Below, piece by piece: positions 37,276 to 46,515 of a stretch of DNA of 62,996 nt. The notes beneath the pieces were generated by a model. The model saw only the letters and a list, made by a program, of their open reading frames with translations. It was not told the origin of the DNA and made no database searches. The translations under genes were made by a program, and so were the position numbers. The stretch's first letter is position 1, and every line of letters starts with the position of its first letter. Source of the stretch: an uncultured Granulosicoccaceae bacterium (GTDB lineage: Bacteria > Pseudomonadota > Gammaproteobacteria > Granulosicoccales > Granulosicoccaceae); assembly GCA_937981955.1 (NCBI GenBank), contig CALJNA010000028.1:1-62996 (forward strand). The letters are read 5' to 3'.

Positions 37276-38586
37276 ATGAGTACTGCAACAGCAGCAGCAA
37301 CTGAAGACTACAGAGTCGCCGATATCAGCCTGGCTGAGTGGGGACGCAAAGAAATTACCATTGCCGAGCACGAAATGCCCGGTCTGATGGCCCTGCGTGA
37401 AGAGTACGCTGGTAAAGAGCCACTGAAAGGTGCGCGCATTGCCGGTTGCTTGCACATGACTATTCAAACAGCCGTGTTAATTGAAACACTGACTAACCTC
37501 GGTGCTGAAGTTCGTTGGTCTTCTTGCAACATTTTCTCAACCCAGGATCAGGCCGCCGCAGCTATTGCTGCTACCGGTGTGCCGGTATTCGCGTGGAAAG
37601 GTGAAACTGAAGAAGAAGCGGAATGGTGTATTCACCAGACCATCAAAGGTCCTAACGGTTGGGTACCGAACCTGATTCTGGACGATGGCGGCGACCTGAC
37701 CACCATGATGCATGACGACTACCCTGAATTAATGAAAGACATCAAGGGTTTGTCAGAAGAGACCACAACCGGTGTTCACCGTCTGGTTGAAATGGCAAAA
37801 GCCGGTACTCTGAAGGTACCTGCAATCAACGTTAATGATTCAGTGACCAAATCAAAATTCGATAACCTTTACGGTTGCCGAGAGTCACTGCTTGACGGTA
37901 TCAAGCGTGCAACTGATGTGATGGTTGCCGGTAAGGTTGCCGTTGTACTTGGTTATGGCGATGTTGGTAAAGGTTGTGCGCAGGCTTTTCGTGGCATGGG
38001 TGCAACAGTTATGGTTACTGAAGTTGATCCAATTTGTGCTTTGCAGGCGGCGATGGAAGGTTATCGCGTTGTGCAAATGGATGACGTTGCCGATCAGGCA
38101 GACATGTTCGTGACTTGCACCGGTAACATCAACGTTATCACGCACGATCATATGAAGAAGATGCGCAACGAAGCGATCGTTTGTAACATCGGACACTTCG
38201 ACAACGAGATCGATGTTGCTGGCCTGCGTCAGTACACATGGGACAACGTTAAGCCACAAGTTGATCAGGTAATTTTCCCTGACGGCAAGCGTATTACACT
38301 ACTGGCTGAAGGTCGCCTGGTTAATCTGGGTTGTGCAACGGGTCACCCAAGTTTTGTTATGTCTGCATCGTTCACTAATCAGGTGCTGGCGCAAATTGAA
38401 TTGTGGGAACGTGCAGAGCAGTACTCTGTTGATGTACACGTTTTACCAAAGTCGTTAGATGAAAAAGTGGCATCTTTGCACCTGAAGAAAATTGGTGCGA
38501 ATTTAACGCCTCTGAACACTGAGCAGTCTGACTACCTTGGCATTGCTGCGGACGGACCTTACAAGCCGGATCATTACCGCTACTAA
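37276..38586 (+). CDS. ahcY: Adenosylhomocysteinase
   Basis: A 436-residue S-adenosylhomocysteine hydrolase that splits SAH into adenosine and homocysteine. Signatures include [32 protein letters not shown], the NAD-binding [12 protein letters not shown] (about 222-233) and the C-terminal KPDHYRY. Length fits the bacterial form, including the insertion absent from some archaeal enzymes. ACAGGAAA lies before ATG 37276. It is the second gene of the metK-ahcY operon, ended by the terminator at 38670. Confidence 0.98.
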   Translation: MSTATAAATEDYRVADISLAEWGRKEITIAEHEMPGLMALREEYAGKEPLKGARIAGCLHMTIQTAVLIETLTNLGAEVRWSSCNIFSTQDQAAAAIAATGVPVFAWKGETEEEAEWCIHQTIKGPNGWVPNLILDDGGDLTTMMHDDYPELMKDIKGLSEETTTGVHRLVEMAKAGTLKVPAINVNDSVTKSKFDNLYGCRESLLDGIKRATDVMVAGKVAVVLGYGDVGKGCAQAFRGMGATVMVTEVDPICALQAAMEGYRVVQMDDVADQADMFVTCTGNINVITHDHMKKMRNEAIVCNIGHFDNEIDVAGLRQYTWDNVKPQVDQVIFPDGKRITLLAEGRLVNLGCATGHPSFVMSASFTNQVLAQIELWERAEQYSVDVHVLPKSLDEKVASLHLKKIGANLTPLNTEQSDYLGIAADGPYKPDHYRY

Positions 38587-38669
38587 GTCGACGCTGTTGT
38601 GGCCTGGCCGGGGCTCATTTCCGGCCTGGTAACCGATAGTTTCAGCAGCGCTCGTTTTATGAGTGATGA

Positions 38670-38700
38670 AAAAACCAGACCTTGTGTCTGGTTTTTTTTT
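38670..38700 (+). terminator. Rho-independent terminator after metK-ahcY
   Basis: An 8-bp stem AACCAGAC/GTCTGGTT (38673-38680 with 38686-38693), a 5-nt loop and nine Ts (38692-38700) form a textbook terminator 84 nt after the ahcY stop. The run of A before the stem would also let it work on the opposite strand. Confidence 0.95.
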
Positions 38701-38816
38701 GCGTCCAATCTAATGCCTCATACAGTCTGGCAGCCAATCAAAGTCTAGGGTTTTTCGATATAGACCCCGGTGAAGTCGACCTATAGAGTGGTTGCTATTT
38801 CAGTGGGAGCGTTACT

Positions 38817-39371
38817 GTGTCTACCATTCGCAAAACACTCGCCGTTGCTGGTGTTGTTTGCCTGTCGTTGTTGTTAGCGGGCTGCGGCTTCGACTACGGG
38901 GATAAAATAATCGGTACCTGGAAAGATGTCAGTCAGGAACGCTACCTGACCATCGAACGTCTGCCATCAGAAAACGCATCTGCCCTGCAAAGTCATCAAC
39001 CGAACCTGGCGGCAAACCCGACAGGTATACGATACCAGAGTGTTATTTATGCTCCCACCGCTCAGCAAGAAGGTAACCGGGAAGGCAGCACAGAAGGGGC
39101 ATCACAAGTCGTATCTGAAGGCCTTTGGGAAAAAAGGGCAAAGCCAACTCTGAACCACAGAACCCTGCCATCCGTCATGCACGATGGCATTCTTATGCTC
39201 AAAGTTGACGCGGGGTCTATCCCGGTATTGTATGATCCGGTCAGCGAACGTATTGTATTGAACGGAACTGAAGAATTTCGCCGAGTACCTGACGACCTTG
39301 CCCGACGAACGCTTGGCTCCCTTAAGGTTGCAGATGCAAAGGTTGCCAACACGAGGGCAGCCAACCACTAG
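38817..39371 (+). CDS. Predicted small lipoprotein
   Basis: A 184-residue protein whose signal peptide ends in the clear lipobox LLAGC (about residue 23). The mature part starts GFDYGDKIIGTWKDVSQERYLTI, a strand-rich opening, and later has SVMHDGILMLKVD. No family was recognised. The GTG start at 38817 is supported by GTGGGAG upstream. It is followed after 9 nt by a glycosyltransferase gene. Confidence 0.78.
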   Translation: MSTIRKTLAVAGVVCLSLLLAGCGFDYGDKIIGTWKDVSQERYLTIERLPSENASALQSHQPNLAANPTGIRYQSVIYAPTAQQEGNREGSTEGASQVVSEGLWEKRAKPTLNHRTLPSVMHDGILMLKVDAGSIPVLYDPVSERIVLNGTEEFRRVPDDLARRTLGSLKVADAKVANTRAANH

Positions 39372-39380
39372 CGATGACAC

Positions 39381-40124
39381 ATGCCAGAATTCGATTACGC
39401 ACTGATTATTCCGGCCTGGAACGAGGCCGACTTTATTCAGCCGTGTATCGCCTCTGTGCAGCAAGCAATGCAAGGTGTCGAATACCATGGTCAGCTGATC
39501 GTTGTCGATAATAACTCAACCGACAATACAGCAGCGCTGGCAGCGACTGCTGGTGCACAAGTCGTATTCGAACCGGTTAATCAAATATCCCGTGCAAGAA
39601 ATGCTGGTGCAGCCGCTGCAGACGCTCACCTTTACGTGTTTGTTGATGCCGACTCGCAAATACATGCTGCTCTGCTGGCAGAAGCCATCGATGTGTTGAC
39701 TCATCAAAATGCGGTTGGCGGTGGAGCAAATATCAGAACCGATCGTCCGGTTAACTGGTGGGCACGAATAACGGTTAACGGCTGGAATTGGCTTTCAAGG
39801 CAGTTCAAGCTGGCAGCCGGTTGTTTTGTCTATTGTCGGGCCGACGCTTTTCACGAAGTGGGTGGATTCAGTTTGAAACGCTATGCTGGTGAAGAACTGG
39901 AATTGTCCCGAGCTCTTCGTCGTTGGGGGCGCACTCGAAATATGCGTTTCCATATTATTACTGACCACACGATAGAAACATCGGTGCGTAAGATGGACTG
40001 GTACACGCCGGGTCAGTTGCTACGTCAAATGATTGTTGCATTAATACCTGGAGCATTGAATTCGAAACGTTTTATGGGTACCTGGTACGACGACAAAACG
40101 CGGCGTACGCGTAACGATAAATAG
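39381..40124 (+). CDS. Family 2 glycosyltransferase
   Basis: A 247-residue GT-A fold glycosyltransferase with LIIPAWNEADFI (about 8-19), VVDNNSTDNTAA (about 40-51), the VFVDADSQI DxD-type metal motif (about 90-97) and the GGFSLKRYAGEELELSRAL acceptor-region motif with EE. No membrane segment is evident. It probably transfers a sugar to a lipid or surface acceptor; the donor is unknown. It ends 4 nt before the S9 peptidase gene, so the three genes 38817-42129 are likely one transcript. Confidence 0.88.
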   Translation: MPEFDYALIIPAWNEADFIQPCIASVQQAMQGVEYHGQLIVVDNNSTDNTAALAATAGAQVVFEPVNQISRARNAGAAAADAHLYVFVDADSQIHAALLAEAIDVLTHQNAVGGGANIRTDRPVNWWARITVNGWNWLSRQFKLAAGCFVYCRADAFHEVGGFSLKRYAGEELELSRALRRWGRTRNMRFHIITDHTIETSVRKMDWYTPGQLLRQMIVALIPGALNSKRFMGTWYDDKTRRTRNDK

Positions 40125-40128
40125 GAAC

Positions 40129-42129
40129 ATGGAAAAACAACAAGCTTTTGGAACCTGGGATTCGCCGATAAGCGCCGAAATGGTAACCACGGCTGGTGTC
40201 AGACTCGGCGGTGTTGCCTATGCGGCTGGTGCTGCGTTCTGGTCAGAAGCACGACCACAAGATGAGGGTCGAAGTGTTGTTGTTAAGCAGTTACCGGGGC
40301 AATCACCTGTTGATGTCATTGGCGCGCCATTCAACGTACGCACGCGTGTGCACGAATACGGTGGAGGTTCCTGGTGGGTTGATGAACAACACCTGTATTT
40401 TGTTAACTGGAGTGATCAGCGCCTATATCGTGTGGCTCATGGAACAGAAAGTAAGCATGAACCCGAAGCTTTAACGCCAGAACCATCCGATCCACAATCA
40501 TTGCGCTATGCCGATGGTTGTTCCAGCGTTGACAGTTCGGTGTTGGTTTGTGTTCGCGAACGACACGATGCGTCTTCCTATGTGCACAATGAACTGGTCG
40601 TTATCCCGAACACCAAAGTCAGCGAAACCACCAGTGCAAATATTTGCGTCATTGCCAGTGGTGCAGATTTTTATTCAACACCCAGGTTCTCACCTGACGG
40701 TCGATTTCTTAGCTGGATTCAATGGTCGCACCCGCAAATGCCCTGGGATGGTACTGAACTGGTGTTGGCCAGTGTTGAGTCGGACTGGTCGCTATCTAAT
40801 GTTCGAACCATTGCCGGTGCAATCGACACCGCTGCTATGGGGCCAGCCTGGAGTCGCACGGGTCGTCTGATATTCGCCAGTGATGAATCCGGATGGTGGA
40901 ATGTAAGCAGTTACGATCCCGATATTTCACAGCGGAAAACGCTTACGTATTTCACTGATCGGGAAGTTGGCTCACCGGCATGGGTATTTGGAACACAACG
41001 TTTTGTAGAGTTGGTCGACGGCAACAAGGTTTTAGGGCTTGCGCTATTGGTCACTCATCAAGCCCGCGATCAGTTGCAAGTGCTTAATACCAAAGGTGAT
41101 CTGTCTACCGTGGACACACCGTTCACAACGATAAACAGTATCGCCGCGACTGAATCGGGCAGCGTGTTGCTGAATGCTCAGGGAGAAAAAACGGATGCCT
41201 GTGTGGTTCAGATTGATTGTCGATCAGGTGAGTCGCGCTTAAGCATAACGGAGTTAAAACCAGCTGCTGAAACCAATATTGATAACGCCTGGTTGTCATC
41301 ACCTGAAGCCATCAGCTTTACCTCCGGCGATCGTCAGGCGCATGCGTTTTTCTATCCTCCTGCCGGACTTAAACTTGGTGGTACACCGGGTGAACTGCCA
41401 CCTCTTATTGTTATCGGGCACGGTGGACCGACCAGTCACGCAACCGCTGGACTCAAACTCAGTATTCAATATTGGACGAGTCGAGGTATCGCAGTAGTCG
41501 ATGTGAATTATGGCGGGTCTTCAGGGTTTGGTCGTGATTATCGCCGTCTGCTGAACGGGCAGTGGGGTATCGTTGACGTGCAGGATTGCATTGCGGCTAC
41601 TGAGTACCTTGCAGCTACCGGTCGCGTTGACGAAAAACGCATGGTTATACGCGGTGGCTCTGCGGGTGGACTGACAGTTCTCAGAGCCTTACAAATCAGT
41701 GAGCGTTTTGCCGGTGGAACCAGTTTATACGGTGTGACCGATTTGGAAATGCTCGCCGGTGATACCCATAAATTTGAAAGTCGGTATCTTGATGGATTAC
41801 TTGGTGGCACTTATCCTGAACATAAGGCAATTTACATTGAACGTTCACCGATTCATCATGCCGAACAGCTCAGCTGTCCCATTCTGGTCTTGCAAGGCGA
41901 TGAGGATAAAGTGGTTCCGCCAAATCAGTCTGCAGCCATTGTTGCTGCGGCAGCCAAAAAAGGATTACCGCACGCTTACATTCTATTCTCCGGTGAACAA
42001 CACGGGTTCAGACAATCCGAGAATATTATTCGCGCCTTACAACTCGAGCTTTGGTTTTATGGCAGCGTGTTGAACTTTACGCCGGCGAACGACATTGCAG
42101 CTCCTGATGAAGCAACAGGTTTTACTTGA
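40129..42129 (+). CDS. S9-family serine peptidase (prolyl oligopeptidase/acylaminoacyl peptidase type)
   Basis: A 666-residue protein with an N-terminal beta-propeller-like region (about 1-400; for example TPRFSPDGRFLSWIQW) and a C-terminal alpha/beta-hydrolase domain. The catalytic Ser lies in GGSAGG (Ser511), the likely acid in QGDEDKVVPP (Asp593) and the His in EQHGFR (His625). NYGGSSGFGRDYR is also typical. No signal peptide is visible, so it probably acts in the cytoplasm on short or acylated peptides. Confidence 0.92.
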   Translation: MEKQQAFGTWDSPISAEMVTTAGVRLGGVAYAAGAAFWSEARPQDEGRSVVVKQLPGQSPVDVIGAPFNVRTRVHEYGGGSWWVDEQHLYFVNWSDQRLYRVAHGTESKHEPEALTPEPSDPQSLRYADGCSSVDSSVLVCVRERHDASSYVHNELVVIPNTKVSETTSANICVIASGADFYSTPRFSPDGRFLSWIQWSHPQMPWDGTELVLASVESDWSLSNVRTIAGAIDTAAMGPAWSRTGRLIFASDESGWWNVSSYDPDISQRKTLTYFTDREVGSPAWVFGTQRFVELVDGNKVLGLALLVTHQARDQLQVLNTKGDLSTVDTPFTTINSIAATESGSVLLNAQGEKTDACVVQIDCRSGESRLSITELKPAAETNIDNAWLSSPEAISFTSGDRQAHAFFYPPAGLKLGGTPGELPPLIVIGHGGPTSHATAGLKLSIQYWTSRGIAVVDVNYGGSSGFGRDYRRLLNGQWGIVDVQDCIAATEYLAATGRVDEKRMVIRGGSAGGLTVLRALQISERFAGGTSLYGVTDLEMLAGDTHKFESRYLDGLLGGTYPEHKAIYIERSPIHHAEQLSCPILVLQGDEDKVVPPNQSAAIVAAAAKKGLPHAYILFSGEQHGFRQSENIIRALQLELWFYGSVLNFTPANDIAAPDEATGFT

Positions 42130-42180
42130 TAGCTGTGTTTAATTGAAAACGTTTTTTTAATAACATTTTTTCTGAATAAC

Positions 42181-42903
42181 TTAGCGCCTTGACACAAACT
42201 GCACTGTATTCGGGTCGAACCAGGTTCTGGAAAACTCTGCCAAACGACCCTGCTGATCGCGTGATTGCCGTTCTACATAACCACAGCTTGTTTGTTTATC
42301 TAATGTCCACTGTGTTGGAGCCCAAACGGGGGTGCTTGCAACGCTGACACGATCTTCAGTACGCGCAATCCAGAACCCCAGGTGTTCTTTGTAGAACAGG
42401 TACATTGAATCGGACACATCTTCTGATCTGATTGATTTGGCATAACTGCCGTCAAGCCAGATTTCTTCCAGAGCGGCAGTTATCCCACCAATGCGTCTTA
42501 AACGACGAAATCTAAAAGCATGAGAAGACTCGCCGAACGGCGGCAAATCATCCGGTTTCATCTGACGTTCTACAGAGAGCAATTCGGCCGTTGGTGCACC
42601 TTCGCCGTTGATCAATTCCAGGCGAAACAGGGCGTAAACGTTATTCGCATCAGGGTGATGGTTGACGTAGTTGCCCGAGCCCTGAACCCGTTGCAACATG
42701 CCTTTTTCCTGCAATTCCTGCAACGCTTTTCTAAGTGTGCCCACTGAAATGCTCAAGCGGGCAGCCATTTGCCTTTCCGGAGCCAGTTTTTCACCGTCTA
42801 CCAAGACGCCCGATTGAATTTCGCGAGCCAGCATATCGCTGATTTGTAGGTGCAGCGGCATTTTGGCTGCAGCTGAGGAGGTTTTTAGTTGCTCTGAGAT
42901 CAT
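42181..42903 (-). CDS. GntR-family transcriptional regulator with UTRA domain
   Basis: About 240 residues. The N-terminal winged helix (about 18-80) contains LAPERQMAARLSISVGTLRKAL and KGMLQRVQGSGNYV, the GntR signature. The C-terminal ~150 residues match the UTRA/HutC ligand-binding fold (FRFRRLRRIGG, EEIWLDGSYA). ATG 42903 is preferred; an upstream TTG at 42921 is possible. Its targets are unknown. It lies between the convergent S9 peptidase gene and the divergent fimV-like gene, with a repeat array in front that may be its own operator. Confidence 0.9.
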   Translation of the reverse strand: MISEQLKTSSAAAKMPLHLQISDMLAREIQSGVLVDGEKLAPERQMAARLSISVGTLRKALQELQEKGMLQRVQGSGNYVNHHPDANNVYALFRLELINGEGAPTAELLSVERQMKPDDLPPFGESSHAFRFRRLRRIGGITAALEEIWLDGSYAKSIRSEDVSDSMYLFYKEHLGFWIARTEDRVSVASTPVWAPTQWTLDKQTSCGYVERQSRDQQGRLAEFSRTWFDPNTVQFVSRR

Positions 42904-42935
42904 TTTTAGATAACCAGACAATAGGTCATTGAAAT

Positions 42936-42994
42936 ATTGATTTAGTATTGTACCATTGATTTACTATTGTATCATTGATTCTTTATTGATTTAT
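42936..42994. repeat. ATTGATT direct-repeat array upstream of the GntR gene
   Basis: Four ATTGATT(TA/CT) elements start at 42936, 42955, 42974 and 42985. The middle two belong to a 19-bp repeat (42946-42964 and 42965-42983) that differs at only a few positions. Placed 30-90 bp upstream of the regulator start and between two divergent genes, it could be a multi-site operator. Confidence 0.6.
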
Positions 42995-43146
42995 CTATGA
43001 AAGGATGCCGTAGCTTGATGCGGATAATATTCAGTCTTTATTTTGGTTTTTCGTATGTTAGCTGGGGGTTAAATCGAGGCTGAGGGCTCTTTGCAACGTC
43101 CTATACTTTTCGAGTATCGCGGTGATCTGGAGTCGATTAACGGCAA

Positions 43147-46100
43147 ATGGAATACATGTGCGAAACGAGCATGTACTGCTTGAAACCGGTTGACTCGACT
43201 GATCGATCATTAGCATTAGAGCACCAGATGTATTTCAATTTTTTCCCGCAATTGTTCATGATTTGTTCCCGGTTAAAGTCAGGGGGCCTTCTGTATGCAC
43301 TGTTGATATGGGTCTGTGTAAGCGTGGCACCGCTGAACGCAGCTGGTTTGGGTGCTTTGACACTGCATTCAAGTCTTGGTCAACATCTGGATGCAGAGAT
43401 TGATATTACCGGTGCCGCTGCCGGGGATTTCGAAACCATGCAGGTGGTCATGGCCCCGTCGGAGATTTTCGAGCAAATGGGTATTCCGGTACCCTCCGTA
43501 CTGCAACACATTCGATTCGATATTCAATCTGAACCAAAAGATCGTGCTCGAGTAAAGCTCAGCTCGGTAATGCCCATTCGCGAACCATTCTTGAATCTGG
43601 TGGTTGAATTGACATGGGCTCAAGGTACGTATCTGCGTGAATACACTTTTCTGCTTGACCCTGTATTAACTCACCGATCAGACACGTTAGATGCGGGCGG
43701 GTCGAGTGATGCGGCTGTTGTTGGCAACGCTAATGATCAGATCAACGAATTTGCGTCAGCCTCAGCGGACGACGAAGAAATGATTTTCGTAGACGCCATA
43801 GAGACCGAGCCGGAACAGATAAGCGGGTCTGCCGGGTATGTGGTGCTTGTACGCCGCGGTGCAACTCTGCTCGACATTGCGAAAGAGCATACCCCCGAGT
43901 ATCTCAGTACAGAGCAGGTGGCAATGGCAATCTATGACACGAACCCTTCTGCCTTTTACGGTTCGGTGCACCAGCTGAAGCGCGGTGCAGAACTTGTTAT
44001 TCCGGATTTTGATCAGGTACAGCTGAAATCGCTCGCAACGGCTAGAAAAAATTTGGGGACTTCTTCGCGTGTGCAAAATCGGCATACCATGGCCAAACAC
44101 GATGCTTCCGTGAATAACTCATCAGAAGTTTCCAGTGTTGAAAGCAATGACTCCGAGCTGTTACTTGCTGCGTCCGGCGCGGATGGGGCGAGTGAGACCG
44201 GCGTAACAATGGAAAATGCAGGCCGATCGGCGTTGGTTGCATCCCAGAGTATGGGAACAATGCATCGCCCGGAAGCTGCCCCGTCTGCAAGTGCGTTACG
44301 GAATCTGATTGCCGAGCTTCGTAAGGCTATGGTTGGGTTGGGAACTGAGCTGCAGCTTAAAACGACACAGCTTGACGAAATAAGTGAACGAGTTGATCAG
44401 TTGCAACAGCGACAGGCAATCAGTACGTCAAGCGGTCCTGATACACGGGCTGGTGTTGTTGGTGCTTCAGCTGCGCTCAAAGTGGTGCCTGATGTGCAAG
44501 CATCATCGACGCTGACAAAACTCACGAAACAAATATCACAGCCAAGTGTAACGACTGGCGAAAACAAAGTTTCCGATTTAGCTGCGACCAGCCCGGCTGC
44601 ATCTGCTTCTGCACACAGCGCATTGTCTGACAGTGCAGATCAAAGCATTGAACCAATCAGCATGCTTGATCAAAGCCAACTGGACTCTCCCACTCTGGTT
44701 AAACAACCGACACAAAACCAGAAGAGCACGCAATCACTGTCTGTTGACCAAATCAATTTGCAAAAACAGAATGAAACGGTTGCGGTTGAGTCGACGACAG
44801 AAAACGAAGGTGGTGCGCTCGCCTGGTTCTTTGATGACAGTCAAAGCCAGGTGGTTGGTAACCGGATCCGGGACGCAGGACTATTGTCACTGGCGTTGCT
44901 ACTCGGATTTATTCTGGTTCGAAAGGCTTTGACCAGTGTTCGCATGGTCGATGTTGAATTGCAGAAAGGTGTGGTTAACGCCGATAGTATCGCATTGGAT
45001 CTGACCACCCATCCGGTTGAAGCAGGGGCCACATCTGATGTGGTTAACCCGTTATCGGCGATTGAATACTTCCGCGAACAGCTCACCAGCGAACAACGCA
45101 GAGAGCACGCACTGCGTGATTCGCTAAGCGATGACCCGCATCGACAGGATTTACGACTCGAACTACTGCAGGTTTATCATGAGCGTGGTGCTGTAGAAAT
45201 GTTTGGCCAAACCGCTCGGGAAATGTACAACCAGACCAAAGGTAAAAATCCGGAATGGCATGCTGTTATTGAAATGGGCCTGGCTTTGGATGCTGACATG
45301 AGTTTTTACAGTGAGCCGGCAGATCATGGGTTTGAACTTAATGAAGATTTTGCCGTATCCGGGTCACATGTTTCCAGTGTTCCCGGCGGCAAATCTGTTG
45401 CCCAAAGACCGGCGGCACAAAATTCAATTGCCAGGCAGGCATCGGTAAGCACTCGTGATAACAATGCGCAAGTTCGCCTTGACGAGGTAGTCGAACAACG
45501 CGCAACCAATGACGATGTTCATCCTGTCGACGATGGTATTGCTCCGAATACAGTATCTGACTCTACTAGTGAATTCGAAGCGGATGGTTTCGATACAAAT
45601 CAATTGGATATTGAACTTGATCAGGCACAGGATCCTGCAAATAGTGAAGAACGAAACGCAACTGCGCTTGACCAACTCTCATTGGATGAGGCTGCGCTCG
45701 ATGAACTGGTATGGAACGAACCAGCTGCTGATGGATTATCAGAACGCGAGTTAATGGCGCTTAGTCCTGACAATGCCAAACAACACATTGATGATGTGCA
45801 CACCGAAGTTGATGTTGATGAATCCGCCGAGTCCGACTCGATACCGGATGCGGATACTGTGACGTCCTCTGGTGCTGACTTTGACCATTCATCGGTTACC
45901 AATGATCTCGCAGCGTTTAAACTCTCTGACGACTCGACAGAAAATGTTGCTCCTGATTCGTCGAAAGCTGAAGATGCCAGTATGGTGGACGACCACAACG
46001 CGACAGGTGCTTTCGATGCTTCGGAACCTGTACAACCGATTTCAAGTTGGAAAGAGAGTGAGGTACGACTGGATCTGGCCGTGGTCTACATTGACTTGGG

Positions 46101-46200
46101 CAATACCGAAGGTGCGATGATGCTGTTGAATGAAGTTATTAGCAGTGGAGATGCAGCGCAAGTTAAAGTGGCAACAGGACTGCTATCAAAACTTCAATAA
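43147..46200 (+). CDS. fimV: FimV/HubP-like polar organiser protein
   Basis: About 1017 residues as drawn. After a signal sequence (about 45-65, ending LNA), the FimV N-terminal domain begins AAGLGALTLHSSLGQHLDAEI. A LysM-like domain lies at about 231-288 (VRRGATLLDIAKEHTPEYL). A coiled-coil/Gln-rich region, a single membrane helix (about 575-595) and a very acidic, low-complexity cytoplasmic region follow. The end (about 965-1017) is the FimV C-terminal domain with EVRLDLAVVYIDLGNTEGAMMLLNEV. Proteins of this type mark the cell pole and act in type IV pilus function and chemotaxis. Start uncertain: ATG 43147, 43228 or 43258. Confidence 0.88.
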   Translation: MEYMCETSMYCLKPVDSTDRSLALEHQMYFNFFPQLFMICSRLKSGGLLYALLIWVCVSVAPLNAAGLGALTLHSSLGQHLDAEIDITGAAAGDFETMQVVMAPSEIFEQMGIPVPSVLQHIRFDIQSEPKDRARVKLSSVMPIREPFLNLVVELTWAQGTYLREYTFLLDPVLTHRSDTLDAGGSSDAAVVGNANDQINEFASASADDEEMIFVDAIETEPEQISGSAGYVVLVRRGATLLDIAKEHTPEYLSTEQVAMAIYDTNPSAFYGSVHQLKRGAELVIPDFDQVQLKSLATARKNLGTSSRVQNRHTMAKHDASVNNSSEVSSVESNDSELLLAASGADGASETGVTMENAGRSALVASQSMGTMHRPEAAPSASALRNLIAELRKAMVGLGTELQLKTTQLDEISERVDQLQQRQAISTSSGPDTRAGVVGASAALKVVPDVQASSTLTKLTKQISQPSVTTGENKVSDLAATSPAASASAHSALSDSADQSIEPISMLDQSQLDSPTLVKQPTQNQKSTQSLSVDQINLQKQNETVAVESTTENEGGALAWFFDDSQSQVVGNRIRDAGLLSLALLLGFILVRKALTSVRMVDVELQKGVVNADSIALDLTTHPVEAGATSDVVNPLSAIEYFREQLTSEQRREHALRDSLSDDPHRQDLRLELLQVYHERGAVEMFGQTAREMYNQTKGKNPEWHAVIEMGLALDADMSFYSEPADHGFELNEDFAVSGSHVSSVPGGKSVAQRPAAQNSIARQASVSTRDNNAQVRLDEVVEQRATNDDVHPVDDGIAPNTVSDSTSEFEADGFDTNQLDIELDQAQDPANSEERNATALDQLSLDEAALDELVWNEPAADGLSERELMALSPDNAKQHIDDVHTEVDVDESAESDSIPDADTVTSSGADFDHSSVTNDLAAFKLSDDSTENVAPDSSKAEDASMVDDHNATGAFDASEPVQPISSWKESEVRLDLAVVYIDLGNTEGAMMLLNEVISSGDAAQVKVATGLLSKLQ

Positions 46201-46452
46201 CCGTTAGTCTGTAAACAGAATTGGCTGTTTATAGCGGAATGAGTTTGCGAATATCCGATATTCTCTTTGGATATAATGAACAGATTTTCTGCAGTGAATT
46301 TATAGCTAACTTACGTACACGAACATCCGCATCGGTCACACGAATCAATAATTTAGGACAAAACGCCTTCTGTGACGGGCTGGTGTAACTCAAACCTTAG
46401 CTTCACTAAAAATTCCAAATTTATCAGCACTTTAAGAATTTGCACAGAATTG
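46201..46452. other. Intergenic region after fimV
   Basis: A small stem-loop (TAAACAG 46212-46218 with CTGTTTA 46225-46231) follows the fimV stop by 11 nt without a T tract. The rest is AT-rich and shows no gene on either strand; it leads into the catabolic-operon promoter. Confidence 0.5.
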
Positions 46453-46481
46453 TTGAAATAATTGGAACGTTCCAGTATTAT
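46453..46481 (+). promoter_or_regulatory. Sigma-70 promoter of the catabolic operon
   Basis: TTGAAA (46453-46458) and TATTAT (46476-46481) are separated by exactly 17 bp, close to the sigma-70 consensus. The predicted start point near 46488 leaves a 28-nt leader before ATG 46516. Both operators overlap this promoter region. Confidence 0.75.
46463..46474. promoter_or_regulatory. LacI-type operator O1
   Basis: TGGAACGTTCCA is a perfect 12-bp palindrome with the central CG of LacI/GalR-family sites. It lies in the spacer between the -35 and -10 hexamers, where a bound repressor would block RNA polymerase. Confidence 0.75.
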
Positions 46482-46483
46482 AT

Positions 46484-46497
46484 TTGGAACGTTCCAA
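46484..46497. promoter_or_regulatory. LacI-type operator O2
   Basis: TTGGAACGTTCCAA is a perfect 14-bp palindrome with the same core as O1, 22 bp away centre to centre (about two helical turns) and covering the predicted transcription start. The LacI-family gene at 62409 is the obvious candidate to bind both. Confidence 0.78.
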
Positions 46498-46515
46498 TTT
46501 ATCGGTTCTTGACCA

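Noticed and set aside
42130..42180. AAAACGTTTTTTT element between the S9 peptidase and GntR genes as a terminator
   Set aside because: The stem is only a few A-T pairs, too weak to call, though the T run could help termination between the convergent genes.
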